From assembly GCA_025937895.1 (NCBI GenBank), contig JAICQL010000047.1, positions 1-42,047 on the forward strand: DNA of 42,047 bases, read 5' to 3'. The notes under the pieces were generated by a model. That model saw nothing but the letters and a program-made list of their open reading frames with translations. It did not search any database and was not told the DNA's origin. Made by a program: the position numbers and the translations under genes. This DNA is from Polyangiaceae bacterium. GTDB lineage: Bacteria > Myxococcota_A > Polyangia > Polyangiales > Polyangiaceae. Below, in pieces: positions 1-8,217 of this stretch (position 1 is the first letter of the stretch; every line of letters starts with the position of its first letter).

Positions 1-94
1 CCACCCGCGCATCAGCTTCGAAGAGGGCATTCAGCGCTTCTACAGCTGGTACATGCAGCACGTTCAGCCCGCAGGCCCTCCGGCGGGCGCGTAG
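1..94 (+). CDS. C-terminal end of a probable NAD-dependent sugar epimerase/dehydratase (partial)
   Basis: Only the last 30 codons are in the window, in the frame that begins at base 2 and ends with TAG at 92-94. The visible tail contains SFEEGIQRFYSWYMQH followed by a Pro/Ala/Gly-rich end. This resembles the C-terminal helix of extended short-chain dehydrogenases acting on nucleotide sugars (UDP-glucuronate epimerase type), where a segment like 'sleeGlrrfvdWY' follows the last Rossmann-side helix. The assignment rests on this short match alone, so the family is likely and the substrate is unknown. Confidence 0.45.
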   Translation, partial: HPRISFEEGIQRFYSWYMQHVQPAGPPAGA

Positions 95-180
95 CGCCAC
101 GTCGGCTCAGTCGGGTCACGTCGGTCAAGTCTCAGTCGGGCGCTTGCCGTGGCGGGGTAGGCCATCTACCGTCTGCGGCG

Positions 181-1848
181 ATGGCGCCGTCATCGCTCGC
201 CTCGCGTCTTGCCAGCACACCCTTGCGGCGCGTGTCACTGGAGCGCGCGCCGTTGCAGCGAGCACCGTTGCGGCGGCGGGTCGCAGCGCTGGCGCTCGTA
301 ATGATTGCGGTGCTCGGAGTGACTCGCGCGGCGAGCGCCGCCGATCTCTCGGAGCAAGCCGCTCGCTGGGCGAGCGACATGGATTTCTCCGGGAGCATGG
401 AGCTGCGCCACGGGTCACGGCGGCTGCTGCGCCTGGAGCGCCTGGGCGATGCCGAGGGTGCGACCGAGCCGGTGTTCTGGATCGGCTCCATCTCGAAGCA
501 GTTTGCGGCCGCAGCGGCGCTGCGTCTGATGGAGCGCAAGCAGCTCTCGCTCGGAGATCTGGTGTCCAGCTACTTTCCGCAGCTCGCGGCGCCCGCGCTG
601 AGCAAGGCGGGAGTGAGCTGCACTCTCGAGCATTTGCTCTCGCATAGCTGTGGTCTGCCGCGCGGGCTCAGCTCCGATCAGCTGCACACCGCGCGGCACC
701 TCAGCGATCCCGCGCGTGCGGAGCGCCTGCTGGAGCAGCTGGCGCGCACGTCGCTGATGTTCGAGCCCGGTACCGACTACTCCTACTCCAATGCGGGCTA
801 CGCGCTGCTCGGCCTGCTGATCCAGAAGGTCTCCGGACAGAGCTACGAGTCATTTTTGCAATCGGAGCTCTGGGGTCCGCTCGGCATGCACGCCACCGGC
901 ATCACCCCGCGCCCGGGAGTCGCTCCGGCACGCGGCCAGCTGCGTCTGGGGCCGCTCTGGGTCGACTCGGTGCGCTGGATGCTTCTCGATCCGTGGGGTC
1001 CCTCGCAGTCTGGCGCGGGCGGCGCCATCTACTCCACCGTGAGCGATCTGCTGCTCTGGAACGACGCCCTCCATCACGGCCGCGTGCTCGCGCCGGAGTC
1101 GTATCGCGCCATGACCACGCCGCGCCACGGCGACTACGGGCTCGGGCTGGTCATCACCAGGAAGCCGTTCGGCACCTTGATCAGCCACGCGGGCTCACAC
1201 TTTCCGTACTCTGCGAGCGCACTGCTACAATATGTACCGGAGCACGATCTGAGCCTCGCCGGCGGCTCCAACAGAAGCTACGAGGACAGCGGTATGAAGC
1301 CGCTGGCGGAAGCGCTGCTCGCCAGCGCGACGAGCGCCTCGGCCGAAGCTGCCTCTCGAGTTCCCGCCCCCGGCGCGCCGGGCTGGCAGGCGATGCTGCT
1401 CTCCTCGCTGCTTCCGCTGCTACAGCTCGCAGTGCTCGTCTACGCGCTGTACATCTCCTGGTATTGCTACGCTCGTCGCGCGCAGCAAGACTGGCTGAGC
1501 TGGTGGCTGCGCTACCACACGGCGCTGCTCGCCGTGCTGGCGTATGCGCTGCGCTGGCGCGACTACCCCTTTGATCCGCTCATCGTGCTGTGGGGAGCGT
1601 GGTGCCTGGGGGGCGCGTGGGCCGCTCGCTGGTGGGCGCTGCCCGCGTGGACGCGCGGCCCTGGTCTGAAGAAGTCGTCGGTGCTGCTCGGGCAGGGGCT
1701 CTCCTTTTCGGTGGTGTTGTACTACTTGCCCTTCCGCTATCTCGGCGCGGCGCTGGCCGTGCTGGCTGTCGAGCTCCTGCCCCTCGCCGCGAGACAGCTG
1801 CGCCGGGCGCAGCGCACCCCGGGAGCTCCACTGTCGCCCGCACGCTGA
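181..1848 (+). CDS. Serine hydrolase of the beta-lactamase/class C family with a C-terminal membrane domain
   Basis: A 555-residue penicillin-binding-protein-like serine hydrolase. The catalytic SxxK is SISK at residues 103-106, the second motif is YSN at 202-204, and HAG at 336-338 replaces KTG, as in esterase EstB, D-aminopeptidase and similar class C relatives. A hydrophobic signal segment lies at about residues 33-53, ending in ASAA, so the mature enzyme is expected in the periplasm. The N-terminus before it is long and Arg-rich; ATG 301 is an alternative start. After the catalytic domain (to about 385) come four or five hydrophobic segments to the C-terminus, which would anchor it in the inner membrane. 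The substrate is unknown: peptidoglycan peptides, D-amino-acid peptides or esters are all possible. Confidence 0.88.
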   Translation: MAPSSLASRLASTPLRRVSLERAPLQRAPLRRRVAALALVMIAVLGVTRAASAADLSEQAARWASDMDFSGSMELRHGSRRLLRLERLGDAEGATEPVFWIGSISKQFAAAAALRLMERKQLSLGDLVSSYFPQLAAPALSKAGVSCTLEHLLSHSCGLPRGLSSDQLHTARHLSDPARAERLLEQLARTSLMFEPGTDYSYSNAGYALLGLLIQKVSGQSYESFLQSELWGPLGMHATGITPRPGVAPARGQLRLGPLWVDSVRWMLLDPWGPSQSGAGGAIYSTVSDLLLWNDALHHGRVLAPESYRAMTTPRHGDYGLGLVITRKPFGTLISHAGSHFPYSASALLQYVPEHDLSLAGGSNRSYEDSGMKPLAEALLASATSASAEAASRVPAPGAPGWQAMLLSSLLPLLQLAVLVYALYISWYCYARRAQQDWLSWWLRYHTALLAVLAYALRWRDYPFDPLIVLWGAWCLGGAWAARWWALPAWTRGPGLKKSSVLLGQGLSFSVVLYYLPFRYLGAALAVLAVELLPLAARQLRRAQRTPGAPLSPAR

Positions 1849-1887
1849 GGGGGAAGCGCGCGCAAGGGGTCGTGGGGTGGGGGCATG

Positions 1888-2532
1888 CTAGTGGGGCACG
1901 CCGTCGTGGGGTGCCGAGCCACTCGCGCCAAGAAACGCGAGGAAGGCGGCTTCGTCGCCGAGCGGCTTGCGGAAGCGCAGGCGGTGGCTGGCGAGCTGGT
2001 TCCAGCGCAGCACGCGCTGCTGAAACTCGCGTAGCTCCTGCCAGCGCTGGGCGTCGAGCGCGGCGAGCGGCTCGAGCTGCGTGGGCTCACCGTTGTCGCC
2101 GCAACGCTCGGGGTCGAGGCGGGTAAGCTCCTGCGGTCGAGCTTGCTCGTCGCGCTCGAGGTGAAAGGGATACAGGCGGCAATCGAGCGGGCGGTGGGCG
2201 TAGGCACCGCAGCGCTGGTCGGGCTGCAGCAACTGGCACGCCCCGCCGCCGTGTGCGAGCACCATCAGGCGCCGCCCGACAGCGAGGCGCACGAAGCTGC
2301 CGGGCTCGCCGGTCATGTCCACCTCGTCGGGCGAGAGCCACTGCACGAAAGTCTCCGCGGGGCGGCCGAGGCCTGCGCTGAGGCGGCGCAAGTCGTGGTG
2401 AGTGAGCACCACGCGGATGCGGCGGCAGCACTCGCCGCAGGCCGTGCAGCGGAACGTGAGGTGCTGCGCGCCGCGCAGGATGGGCAGCGACGGGGTGGGG
2501 GGCACGCCTCGGCAGCATAGCGTCGGGCGCAC
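1888..2532 (-). CDS. YkgJ-family cysteine-cluster protein
   Basis: A 214-residue soluble protein with the CxxCxxCC motif (CTACGECC) near residues 29-36 and a second cluster RCGAYAHRPLDCRLYPF in the middle. This arrangement is typical of the YkgJ/UPF0153 zinc- or iron-sulfur-binding family (PF03692). The biochemical role of the family is unsettled. The start shown is GTG at 2532; another GTG lies ten codons downstream, and both leave the metal motif intact. It is transcribed divergently from the metallo-hydrolase at 2565 with only 32 bases between, so the two probably share a promoter region. Confidence 0.85.
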   Translation of the reverse strand: MRPTLCCRGVPPTPSLPILRGAQHLTFRCTACGECCRRIRVVLTHHDLRRLSAGLGRPAETFVQWLSPDEVDMTGEPGSFVRLAVGRRLMVLAHGGGACQLLQPDQRCGAYAHRPLDCRLYPFHLERDEQARPQELTRLDPERCGDNGEPTQLEPLAALDAQRWQELREFQQRVLRWNQLASHRLRFRKPLGDEAAFLAFLGASGSAPHDGVPH

Positions 2533-2564
2533 GGCGCGGCCACGCAGATGCTAGGCTGGCCTGC

Positions 2565-3533
2565 ATGTCCAGCCCCGCTCCCCGCCTGATCCGCCATCCC
2601 GACGGTGTGACCACCGTGGACGCCGAATACGTGCGCCCCGGGTTTGCCTCCGTGCATGTGTTGCAGCGTGACGGCAAGGCGGCCGTGATCGACTCCGGCA
2701 CCAACTCCTCCGTGCCCGCCGTGGTTGCCGCGCTGGAACAGCTGGGCATTGCGGCGGAGGATGTGGAGCTGCTGTTCTTGACCCATGTGCACCTCGATCA
2801 TGCAGGGGGCGCCGGGCTGTTGCTGCAGCAGCTGCCGCGCGCACGAGTGCTCGCGCACCCGCGCGCGCTCGCGCACCTGGTGGAGCCGGCGCGCCTGGAG
2901 AGCGCGACCATCGCCGTGTACGGGCAGCGTGCGTACGAGCAGCTGTACGGCAAGCTGGTGCCGGTGCCGCGCGAGCGGGTGAGCGAGACGCGCGACGGCG
3001 AGCGCTGCACCCTGGGCGGCGCCGAGCTCACGGTGTTGCACACCCCCGGCCATGCGCTGCACCATCACGTGCTGTTCGACGTGCAGCAGTCGGCGCTCTT
3101 CACCGGCGACACGTTCGGGCTGTCGTATCCCGAGCTGACCACCGAGCAAGGGCCGTACATCGTGCCCACCACCACCCCCACCCAGTTTGATCCGGAGCAG
3201 CTGGTCGCCAGCGTGCGCCGGCTCGCGGCGCTCGAGCCCGCGGCGATCTACCTGACCCACTACGGCCGGGTCAGCGGCGCCGCCCGACTGGCGCAGTCCC
3301 TGTGCGAGCAGATCGAGAGCTTCGTGCAGATTGCGCGCGACAACGCCGGAGCGCCGGAGCGCCAGACGCGCATTCGCGAGCAGCTGCACGAGCTGCTCGC
3401 GATTCGCTTGCGCGCACACGGCGTGCCCGAGCCGGACGCCGCCGTGGAGCGCGTGCTCGGCGCCGATCTGGAGCTGAACGCGCAGGGGCTGGTGGCATGG
3501 CTGGAGCGTGCGGAGAAGACGGGCAGGGGCTGA
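2565..3533 (+). CDS. MBL-fold metallo-hydrolase
   Basis: A 322-residue metallo-beta-lactamase-fold hydrolase without a signal peptide, so cytoplasmic. The di-metal motif HVHLDH is followed by AGGAG, then HTPGHALHHH, FTGDTFG (bridging Asp) and YLTHYG supply the remaining ligands. The C-terminal 90 residues are helical with many Arg, Glu and Ala, like the accessory domain of glyoxalase II or lactonase-like members. The substrate cannot be read from sequence; thioester, lactone or phosphodiester hydrolysis are options. The start is ATG 2565. It converges with the nucleotidyltransferase gene whose stop is at 3598. Confidence 0.9.
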   Translation: MSSPAPRLIRHPDGVTTVDAEYVRPGFASVHVLQRDGKAAVIDSGTNSSVPAVVAALEQLGIAAEDVELLFLTHVHLDHAGGAGLLLQQLPRARVLAHPRALAHLVEPARLESATIAVYGQRAYEQLYGKLVPVPRERVSETRDGERCTLGGAELTVLHTPGHALHHHVLFDVQQSALFTGDTFGLSYPELTTEQGPYIVPTTTPTQFDPEQLVASVRRLAALEPAAIYLTHYGRVSGAARLAQSLCEQIESFVQIARDNAGAPERQTRIREQLHELLAIRLRAHGVPEPDAAVERVLGADLELNAQGLVAWLERAEKTGRG

Positions 3534-3597
3534 GGGCTCGGAGCCAGTTCCGCGCTCGGATACCGCCAGAATGGGCCCGCTGCATCGCCCCGCACGC

Positions 3598-4185
3598 TCA
3601 CGCTGGGCCGATGAGCTGCAAGCTGGGCCAGCGCTGCAGCCAGCGCTTGGCGGCCACCCGTCGTCGAAAGACGTCCGGACCCACCAGCGCCGGATTGTAG
3701 CGCAGGCGCAGCGCGAGCAGATCGTCGAGACCGAACGGTGCCATGACCTCGAGCTCGCCGTGAGTCGTGAGCCGCACCGCCACTGCCGTCGCATTCTCCG
3801 GCCATGTCGCGAGCCCTTCCGCCACCGTGCGATGCGGCGCCACGCGCAGCCCCTGCGCCCGCTCGTGCCACTCGTGCACCGTGGCCTGGTTGGTCACCTC
3901 CCACGTTACGTGCGGCGCCGCCGCGCGCAGCCGAGCCTCGTGCGCTCGCGCATCGTGCTCCAGCTCCGGCGGCGCCCAGTACACCACGTCCACGTCGCCA
4001 TACGGCCCTTCCGGCGCGCGTCCGCTCAGTGCGTCCCACACGGTGTCGCGCACCGCGCCGGCTGCCACGAAGGCGCCGGCTGGGCCGTGGTCGCGCACCG
4101 TGGCGAGGAGCGCGAGCAGCCAGGGGGTGTCGTGGAGGATTTGGGGGAGGGGGGCGAGGGGCGGGGTCACCGAGCGCTCGTGCAA
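3598..4185 (-). CDS. Nucleotidyltransferase family protein (NTP_transf_6 type)
   Basis: A 195-residue protein. The segment AGAVRDTVWDAL followed by YGDVDVVYW is the helix and acidic strand pattern of the COG3575/PF06042 nucleotidyltransferase-like family, with the DVDVV acids as presumed metal ligands. The end (FGLDDLLALRLR and RRVAAKRWLQRWP) also fits, as this family commonly ends with a 'R...K.W...WP' segment. The function is unknown. The longest reading frame begins with TTG at 4185; GTG at 4170 is equally plausible. It lies 9 bases downstream of the esterase-like gene on the same strand, so the two are probably co-transcribed. Confidence 0.8.
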   Translation of the reverse strand: MHERSVTPPLAPLPQILHDTPWLLALLATVRDHGPAGAFVAAGAVRDTVWDALSGRAPEGPYGDVDVVYWAPPELEHDARAHEARLRAAAPHVTWEVTNQATVHEWHERAQGLRVAPHRTVAEGLATWPENATAVAVRLTTHGELEVMAPFGLDDLLALRLRYNPALVGPDVFRRRVAAKRWLQRWPSLQLIGPA

Positions 4186-4194
4186 CCGACGTGA

Positions 4195-5349
4195 CTAATC
4201 GTCGAGCAGCTCGAGCATTGCCGCCGCATAGCGACGGCCGAACTCGCGCTGCGAGGGGAGATCGAAGTGTAGGTTGCCCTGCGACTGATCGATGTTTCCC
4301 GGAAGAGCGGAGAGCCCCTGAGAACGGACGATTGCCGTGTTGGTGATGATGCCGGGTAGCTCATTGACCCGCTGGTTGTGGCCGCCACAGCAGCCAATGG
4401 GGGTTGGTAGTAGTTCGCCAGCGACAAACGGAACTTCACCGACTCCGAGGTCTGCGCGCAGTCGGTCCACGGTCGTCTTCACGTTGTTGGGCCAGTTGGG
4501 GTTGCCGCTATCCGTCTCACCTTGGTGGAAGAGCATGCCCGCGATCTGACCGCGGGACTGCGCCATGCGGGCGCGGTTGAGCAGGTTGTTATAGTTCTGA
4601 GCGCCGGGCTGGAAGGTGCTGATGCTCACGCCGGGCACCGCGGCAGGCACGAGCAAAATGGTGTCCTGCGGAAAGGCATCGGCGATCGCCTTGGCGAAGT
4701 AGTCAGCGGGGCCGACACCTGGCCCTCTACCATCGGTGCCCGGCGCGCCGACGCACCCGTGGAGCGGCGGCTGCGCAGGCACCCACTGGTTGTTGCCGTG
4801 GCGGCCGCAGGCCTGGGTGGTGAGCACTTCCACGCGCGGGTTGATGGTGAGATCTTGCTGCTGCGGCAGCGGCACGCCCCACATGTTGGACTGTCCGAAG
4901 AGCAAGAACACGCGGGTCTGAGGTCCGGCGGGTGGCTCTTGCGGAGGGGGCTCCTGAGGGGGCGGCTGCGCGGGCTCCTCAGGCTGCTGGGGCGGGGGCT
5001 CTTCCGGCGGCGTCATCGCTGGCGGCGGCTCCACTGGCGGAGTCACGGCCGGCGGAGGCTCCTGCGACGGCGTCTGCCCGGGGGTTTGCTCGGTGGGAAC
5101 GATGGGCGCAGTGATGGGCGGGGCTTCGTTGTTGCCGGAGGGAGCGGGGCTCGCGGGCGGGGGCTGGCCGGGCTCGGGGTTGGCAGCGGGTGAGGGGGTC
5201 ATCGCCGCCGGCGCGGGCTGGTTACTGGAGGGCAGGCCCTGATACGGCGGCGGAGGGGTGCCTTCGTCCGTGGCGGCGTCGCTACAGGCGGCTGCACCGA
5301 GCAGAACTCCGAGGCTGACCAGACTGAATCGGCGGAAAGCGTTTCCCAT
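4195..5349 (-). CDS. Sialate O-acetylesterase-like (SASA domain) lipoprotein
   Basis: A 384-residue predicted lipoprotein. The signal peptide ends at the lipobox GAAAC (Cys22) and is followed by about 120 residues of Pro/Glu/Ala-rich spacer. The catalytic domain begins at about residue 145 with VFLLFGQSNMWG; the GQSNM Ser is the nucleophile of the SASA/CE6 carbohydrate acetylesterases. Later come FHQGETDSG and, near the end, NLHFDLPSQREFG with the expected His/Asp environment. It should remove acetyl groups from extracellular polysaccharide at the cell surface. Two LacI-operator-like palindromes lie at and just upstream of the start, suggesting sugar-responsive control. The nucleotidyltransferase gene follows 9 bases after its stop. 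Confidence 0.87.
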   Translation of the reverse strand: MGNAFRRFSLVSLGVLLGAAACSDAATDEGTPPPPYQGLPSSNQPAPAAMTPSPAANPEPGQPPPASPAPSGNNEAPPITAPIVPTEQTPGQTPSQEPPPAVTPPVEPPPAMTPPEEPPPQQPEEPAQPPPQEPPPQEPPAGPQTRVFLLFGQSNMWGVPLPQQQDLTINPRVEVLTTQACGRHGNNQWVPAQPPLHGCVGAPGTDGRGPGVGPADYFAKAIADAFPQDTILLVPAAVPGVSISTFQPGAQNYNNLLNRARMAQSRGQIAGMLFHQGETDSGNPNWPNNVKTTVDRLRADLGVGEVPFVAGELLPTPIGCCGGHNQRVNELPGIITNTAIVRSQGLSALPGNIDQSQGNLHFDLPSQREFGRRYAAAMLELLDD

Positions 5350-5414
5350 GGTAAATCTCGCGCGAACTCCCGGAACGTAGGGTACCGGAGATGTCGCTTT
5401 CAGGAAACGCTTCC
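5334..5414 (-). promoter_or_regulatory. Paired LacI/GalR-type operator-like palindromes at the esterase start
   Basis: GGAAAGCGTTTCC (5334-5346) overlaps codons 2-6 of the SASA esterase gene, and GGAAACGCTTCC (5403-5414) lies about 55 bases upstream of its ATG. Both have GGAA/TTCC arms around a CG-containing centre, as in LacI/GalR operators. Each is followed on the minus strand by a similar context (ATGGGAA before the palindrome), so one could be a local duplication. No regulator gene is nearby. The function is inferred only. Confidence 0.35.
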
Positions 5415-5820
5415 CATCCGCTTTTCTGTCCGGGATGGCACAGGGAAGGGCGCCCTGGATTCGGCGTCGATGAAGTTTGGCGGCGCGAGCAAAAGCGGGG
5501 ACTGTCTGGATGTTCCACTCGTCATCGCTCGTTCAGCGAGGGGCAGGGTGAGGCTCCGGAAGTGGGGGGCTGGTGACCGCTGTAAGCGCCGGATGGAGCT
5601 CGGTGCCCGAGCAGCGTTCGCCGTGTCGGGGGGCTCATCCTGGCGACGGACGGAGCCGCGCGGAGGCGAGCCCCCCTCCTCTCCTGTCAGCAAGCGCACA
5701 CGACGAGCGCGGCACTGAGGCACAATGCGGCTTGCGAACTTGAATGGCGAAGAAGACCCTGTTGCAGCTCGCTGATGCAGCTTCGCTCGGTGAGACAGTT
5801 GGCTTGAACCTGGAGAACTC
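5350..5820. other. Intergenic region between divergent genes (471 bp)
   Basis: Separates the minus-strand esterase from the plus-strand alpha/beta hydrolase. Apart from the operator-like palindromes at its left end, I see no coding region with credible composition, no hairpin followed by a T run and no recognisable RNA. Short open frames here look like chance frames in GC-rich DNA. Confidence 0.6.
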
Positions 5821-6723
5821 ATGAGCAAACCGGTGGTGTGGGCTACGTGGTGCATGCTGGCGCTGGGGTGTGGGGCGGATGTTTCATCCTTTGATGCTGC
5901 CGAGCTCGAGCTGGGGTCGGTCAGCAGCGCGCTGCGCACGGGGCAGCTCTCCACGGGGGTGGAGCTGGAGTTTACCGAGCAGGGGGCGAAGTCGGGAGAC
6001 GCCGTGATCTTGCTGCACGGCTACGCCGACTCGCACCGTGAATACAGCCAGTTCGCCAAGACGTTTCCCCGCAATTTCCGCGTGTTTCTGCTGGATCAGC
6101 GCGGGCAGGGGGACTCGTCGAAGCCGGCGTGCTGCTACGGGCTGCGGCAGGACTTTGCCCGTGACGTGGTCGCGTTCATGGACGCTCAGGGCATCGAGCG
6201 GGCTCACCTGGTGGGCCACTCCATGGGTGGGGTCATCGCGCAGACGGTGGCGATGGATTTTCCGGACCGGGTTCGTAGCCTGGTCTTGCTCGCGACGGCG
6301 CCGACGGTGGCAGGCAACGCCTTTGCGCTGGGCTTCAAGCCCATCATCGACAGCCTGGTGGACCCTGTTCCTGCGGAGCTGGCGCTGCAGCTGCAGAGCA
6401 TGCTGCTGTTCCGCGATGTGCCGGACAAGGTGCTCAGCACCTCGGTCGAGGATACGCTGAAGGTGCCGGCGCGGATCTTACAGGCGATGCTGAACAGCCA
6501 GCTTTCGGAGGATCACTCCAGTGAGCTGGACGAGATCGAGGCGCCGACCTTGATCCTGTACGGCGATCGGGATCCGATCTTCTCGCTCGCGGACCAGCAG
6601 CGGCTGGACGCGGAGATCCCGGACTCGCGCCTGATCGTCTACCCGGAGACGGGGCATCGCCCGCAGACGGAGCGCTCGGTGGCGGTGGGGCGCGACATCG
6701 CCAGCTTCCTGCGCAGCCACTGA
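5821..6723 (+). CDS. Alpha/beta-fold hydrolase, predicted lipoprotein
   Basis: A 300-residue alpha/beta hydrolase. VILLHGYADS gives the oxyanion region, GHSMGG near residue 137 the nucleophile elbow, GDRDPIF the acid and ETGHRPQ the catalytic His, so the triad is complete. The N-terminus is a short signal peptide ending in LALGC at residues 16-20, a good lipobox, so the enzyme is probably attached to the outer membrane. The cap region is short, as in esterases and haloperoxidase-like members. The substrate is unknown. It converges with the DUF2071 gene, 16 bases away. Confidence 0.9.
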   Translation: MSKPVVWATWCMLALGCGADVSSFDAAELELGSVSSALRTGQLSTGVELEFTEQGAKSGDAVILLHGYADSHREYSQFAKTFPRNFRVFLLDQRGQGDSSKPACCYGLRQDFARDVVAFMDAQGIERAHLVGHSMGGVIAQTVAMDFPDRVRSLVLLATAPTVAGNAFALGFKPIIDSLVDPVPAELALQLQSMLLFRDVPDKVLSTSVEDTLKVPARILQAMLNSQLSEDHSSELDEIEAPTLILYGDRDPIFSLADQQRLDAEIPDSRLIVYPETGHRPQTERSVAVGRDIASFLRSH

Positions 6724-6739
6724 GCGCTGGACGGCGCGC

Positions 6740-7534
6740 TCAGTCTGCCGTGCAGCGCTCGAGCGGCCACGCCAGCACGTCGATGCGCCGCGCGAAGTGC
6801 AACACGGGCGGCGCAGCGAGCGGCTCGAGCCCGAGCCAGCCGAGCATGTCGTTGCGCCCGAAAACTGCCTCTGCCGACTGCAGGGGCCAGGGCAGGTGAT
6901 GGATCTCGCCGCGCAGGGCGTGACCGGCGCCGTCGGTGGTGTACAGGCAATAGCGCTCGCTGAGCCAGTGCTCGAAGCTGCCGGGCGCGCTGCGGCGCAC
7001 CGGCGAGCTCGGGCCGTAGCTGGCCTCGAACCTGGCGGCAGGCCCGAGCACGCGCTCGCTGTGATAGCGGATGGCCTCACCCTCGCGCTCGCAGTGGATG
7101 AGCGCCCAGTAATACGGCAAGCGGAAGCCGGCGCGCGCGCCGAGCACTGCGGGCCAGCATGCCGCGTCCAGGCTGAAGAAGACCACGCCGCTCTTGCCGC
7201 CGCAGCGCACGTACGTGCGCACGTTCAGCTCCGAGAACTCGCTCAGCCAGGGCAGGCGGTTGAGCGAGGGCAGGCCCACCTGTGACATGTGAAAGGGCAC
7301 GATGCCGATCCACGCCTCGCCCTGCCAGAGGTCGAGCTCGAGGCTGGCGGGGACGAGCTCGCGCAGGCGTGCGACCGGCACGCGCCAGTGGGCGAAGAGC
7401 AGGTCATGCCAGCTCATTGTCATCAGGAAGGGACGAACGGGCAGCGGCCAGGGCCGGTGGTCGTGCACGTCCAGCAGCGCTCGCCACTGAGCTGGCGAGA
7501 GGGGAGCGCGCGGGGGCACGTGGGCTGGTGGCAT
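6740..7534 (-). CDS. DUF2071 (YqjF-type) protein
   Basis: A 264-residue protein matching the DUF2071/YqjF family (PF09844). Typical features are the N-terminal 'RPFLMTMSWHDLLFAHWRVP' segment, LELDLWQGEAWIGIVPFHM in the first third, ELNVRTYV in the middle and FFSLDA...LPYYWA in the core. Family members adopt a fold related to acetoacetate decarboxylase, but no reaction is established. There is no signal peptide. The start ATG at 7534 lies 10 bases after the stop of the Uma2 gene on the same strand, so the pair probably forms an operon. Confidence 0.88.
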   Translation of the reverse strand: MPPAHVPPRAPLSPAQWRALLDVHDHRPWPLPVRPFLMTMSWHDLLFAHWRVPVARLRELVPASLELDLWQGEAWIGIVPFHMSQVGLPSLNRLPWLSEFSELNVRTYVRCGGKSGVVFFSLDAACWPAVLGARAGFRLPYYWALIHCEREGEAIRYHSERVLGPAARFEASYGPSSPVRRSAPGSFEHWLSERYCLYTTDGAGHALRGEIHHLPWPLQSAEAVFGRNDMLGWLGLEPLAAPPVLHFARRIDVLAWPLERCTAD

Positions 7535-7544
7535 GGGCCAGGGC

Positions 7545-8111
7545 TCAACCCGCGAAGATCGCTGCGACGGACACCTTCAGCGCCGGCAGCGCGGATGAGT
7601 GCAGCTGACCCCCACGGGCAATGGTCTCCTGCCGGAGGTACGCTCCACCTTCCGGCTGAGTGCGTACTTCGACCCGCTGGTTCTCGACATCCACGAGCCA
7701 ATATTCGGGCACACCAGCGCGCGCATAGATCGCTGCCTTTCTTCGGTCTTTGACCAGGCTCGACTCGGCCACCTCGATGACCAGCAAGGCTTGTGACGGG
7801 TGATGCTCGCGGTGGTCGGCGGCGGGCACCACACACAGATCCGGCTCCGGCTCTGAGTCATCACCCAGGGCAAGCGGCAACTGTACGCGCACCTTCTGCC
7901 CGGGCTGTCGAGCTGCGTAGAGCAGCTCGGCCAGCACTTCGATGGCGCTCGCATGGGGGGCTTTTTGCGGGCTCATCTCGACCAGGAAGCCCTCCAGCAG
8001 CTCGACCCGCTCGCTCTCGAACGCTCCCGCCTCGACCAGGCGCTCGTATTCGGCACGCCGGAGGGGGCGCACGACGTAGCCGGGTTGCTCGAGAGCGCTC
8101 ATCAGGTTCAC
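7545..8111 (-). CDS. Uma2-family (DUF820) PD-(D/E)XK nuclease-like protein
   Basis: A 188-residue member of the Uma2/DUF820 family. ERVELLEGFLVEMSP is followed by HASAIEVLAELL, then EPEPDLCVV, LLVIEVAESSL and the YARAGVPEYWLVDV helix-strand, which together carry the PD-(D/E)XK metal ligands. The role is uncertain; the family is very abundant in cyanobacteria and myxobacteria and is often annotated as a putative endonuclease. It is the first gene of a likely two-gene unit with the DUF2071 gene. Confidence 0.9.
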   Translation of the reverse strand: MNLMSALEQPGYVVRPLRRAEYERLVEAGAFESERVELLEGFLVEMSPQKAPHASAIEVLAELLYAARQPGQKVRVQLPLALGDDSEPEPDLCVVPAADHREHHPSQALLVIEVAESSLVKDRRKAAIYARAGVPEYWLVDVENQRVEVRTQPEGGAYLRQETIARGGQLHSSALPALKVSVAAIFAG

Positions 8112-8178
8112 CTTGCGCGGCAGCGCAGGAGGAGCCTAGCACGTCTGCGGTCAGGGGGCCCACCACTGCTACGGGGGC

Positions 8179-8210
8179 GGGCATGCCCGCTGCCGCTTCA
8201 CTGCGGCAGC
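8179..8210 (-). terminator. Possible hairpin terminator after the Hsp70-like gene
   Basis: GCTGCCGC (8189-8196), a six-base loop and GCGGCAGC (8203-8210) make a perfect 8-bp stem just past the stop of the minus-strand Hsp70-like gene. The palindrome GGGCATGCCC (8179-8188) directly follows in the direction of transcription. There is no T run, so it may only slow or stabilise the transcript end. Confidence 0.35.
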
Positions 8211-8217
8211 AGCCGCC

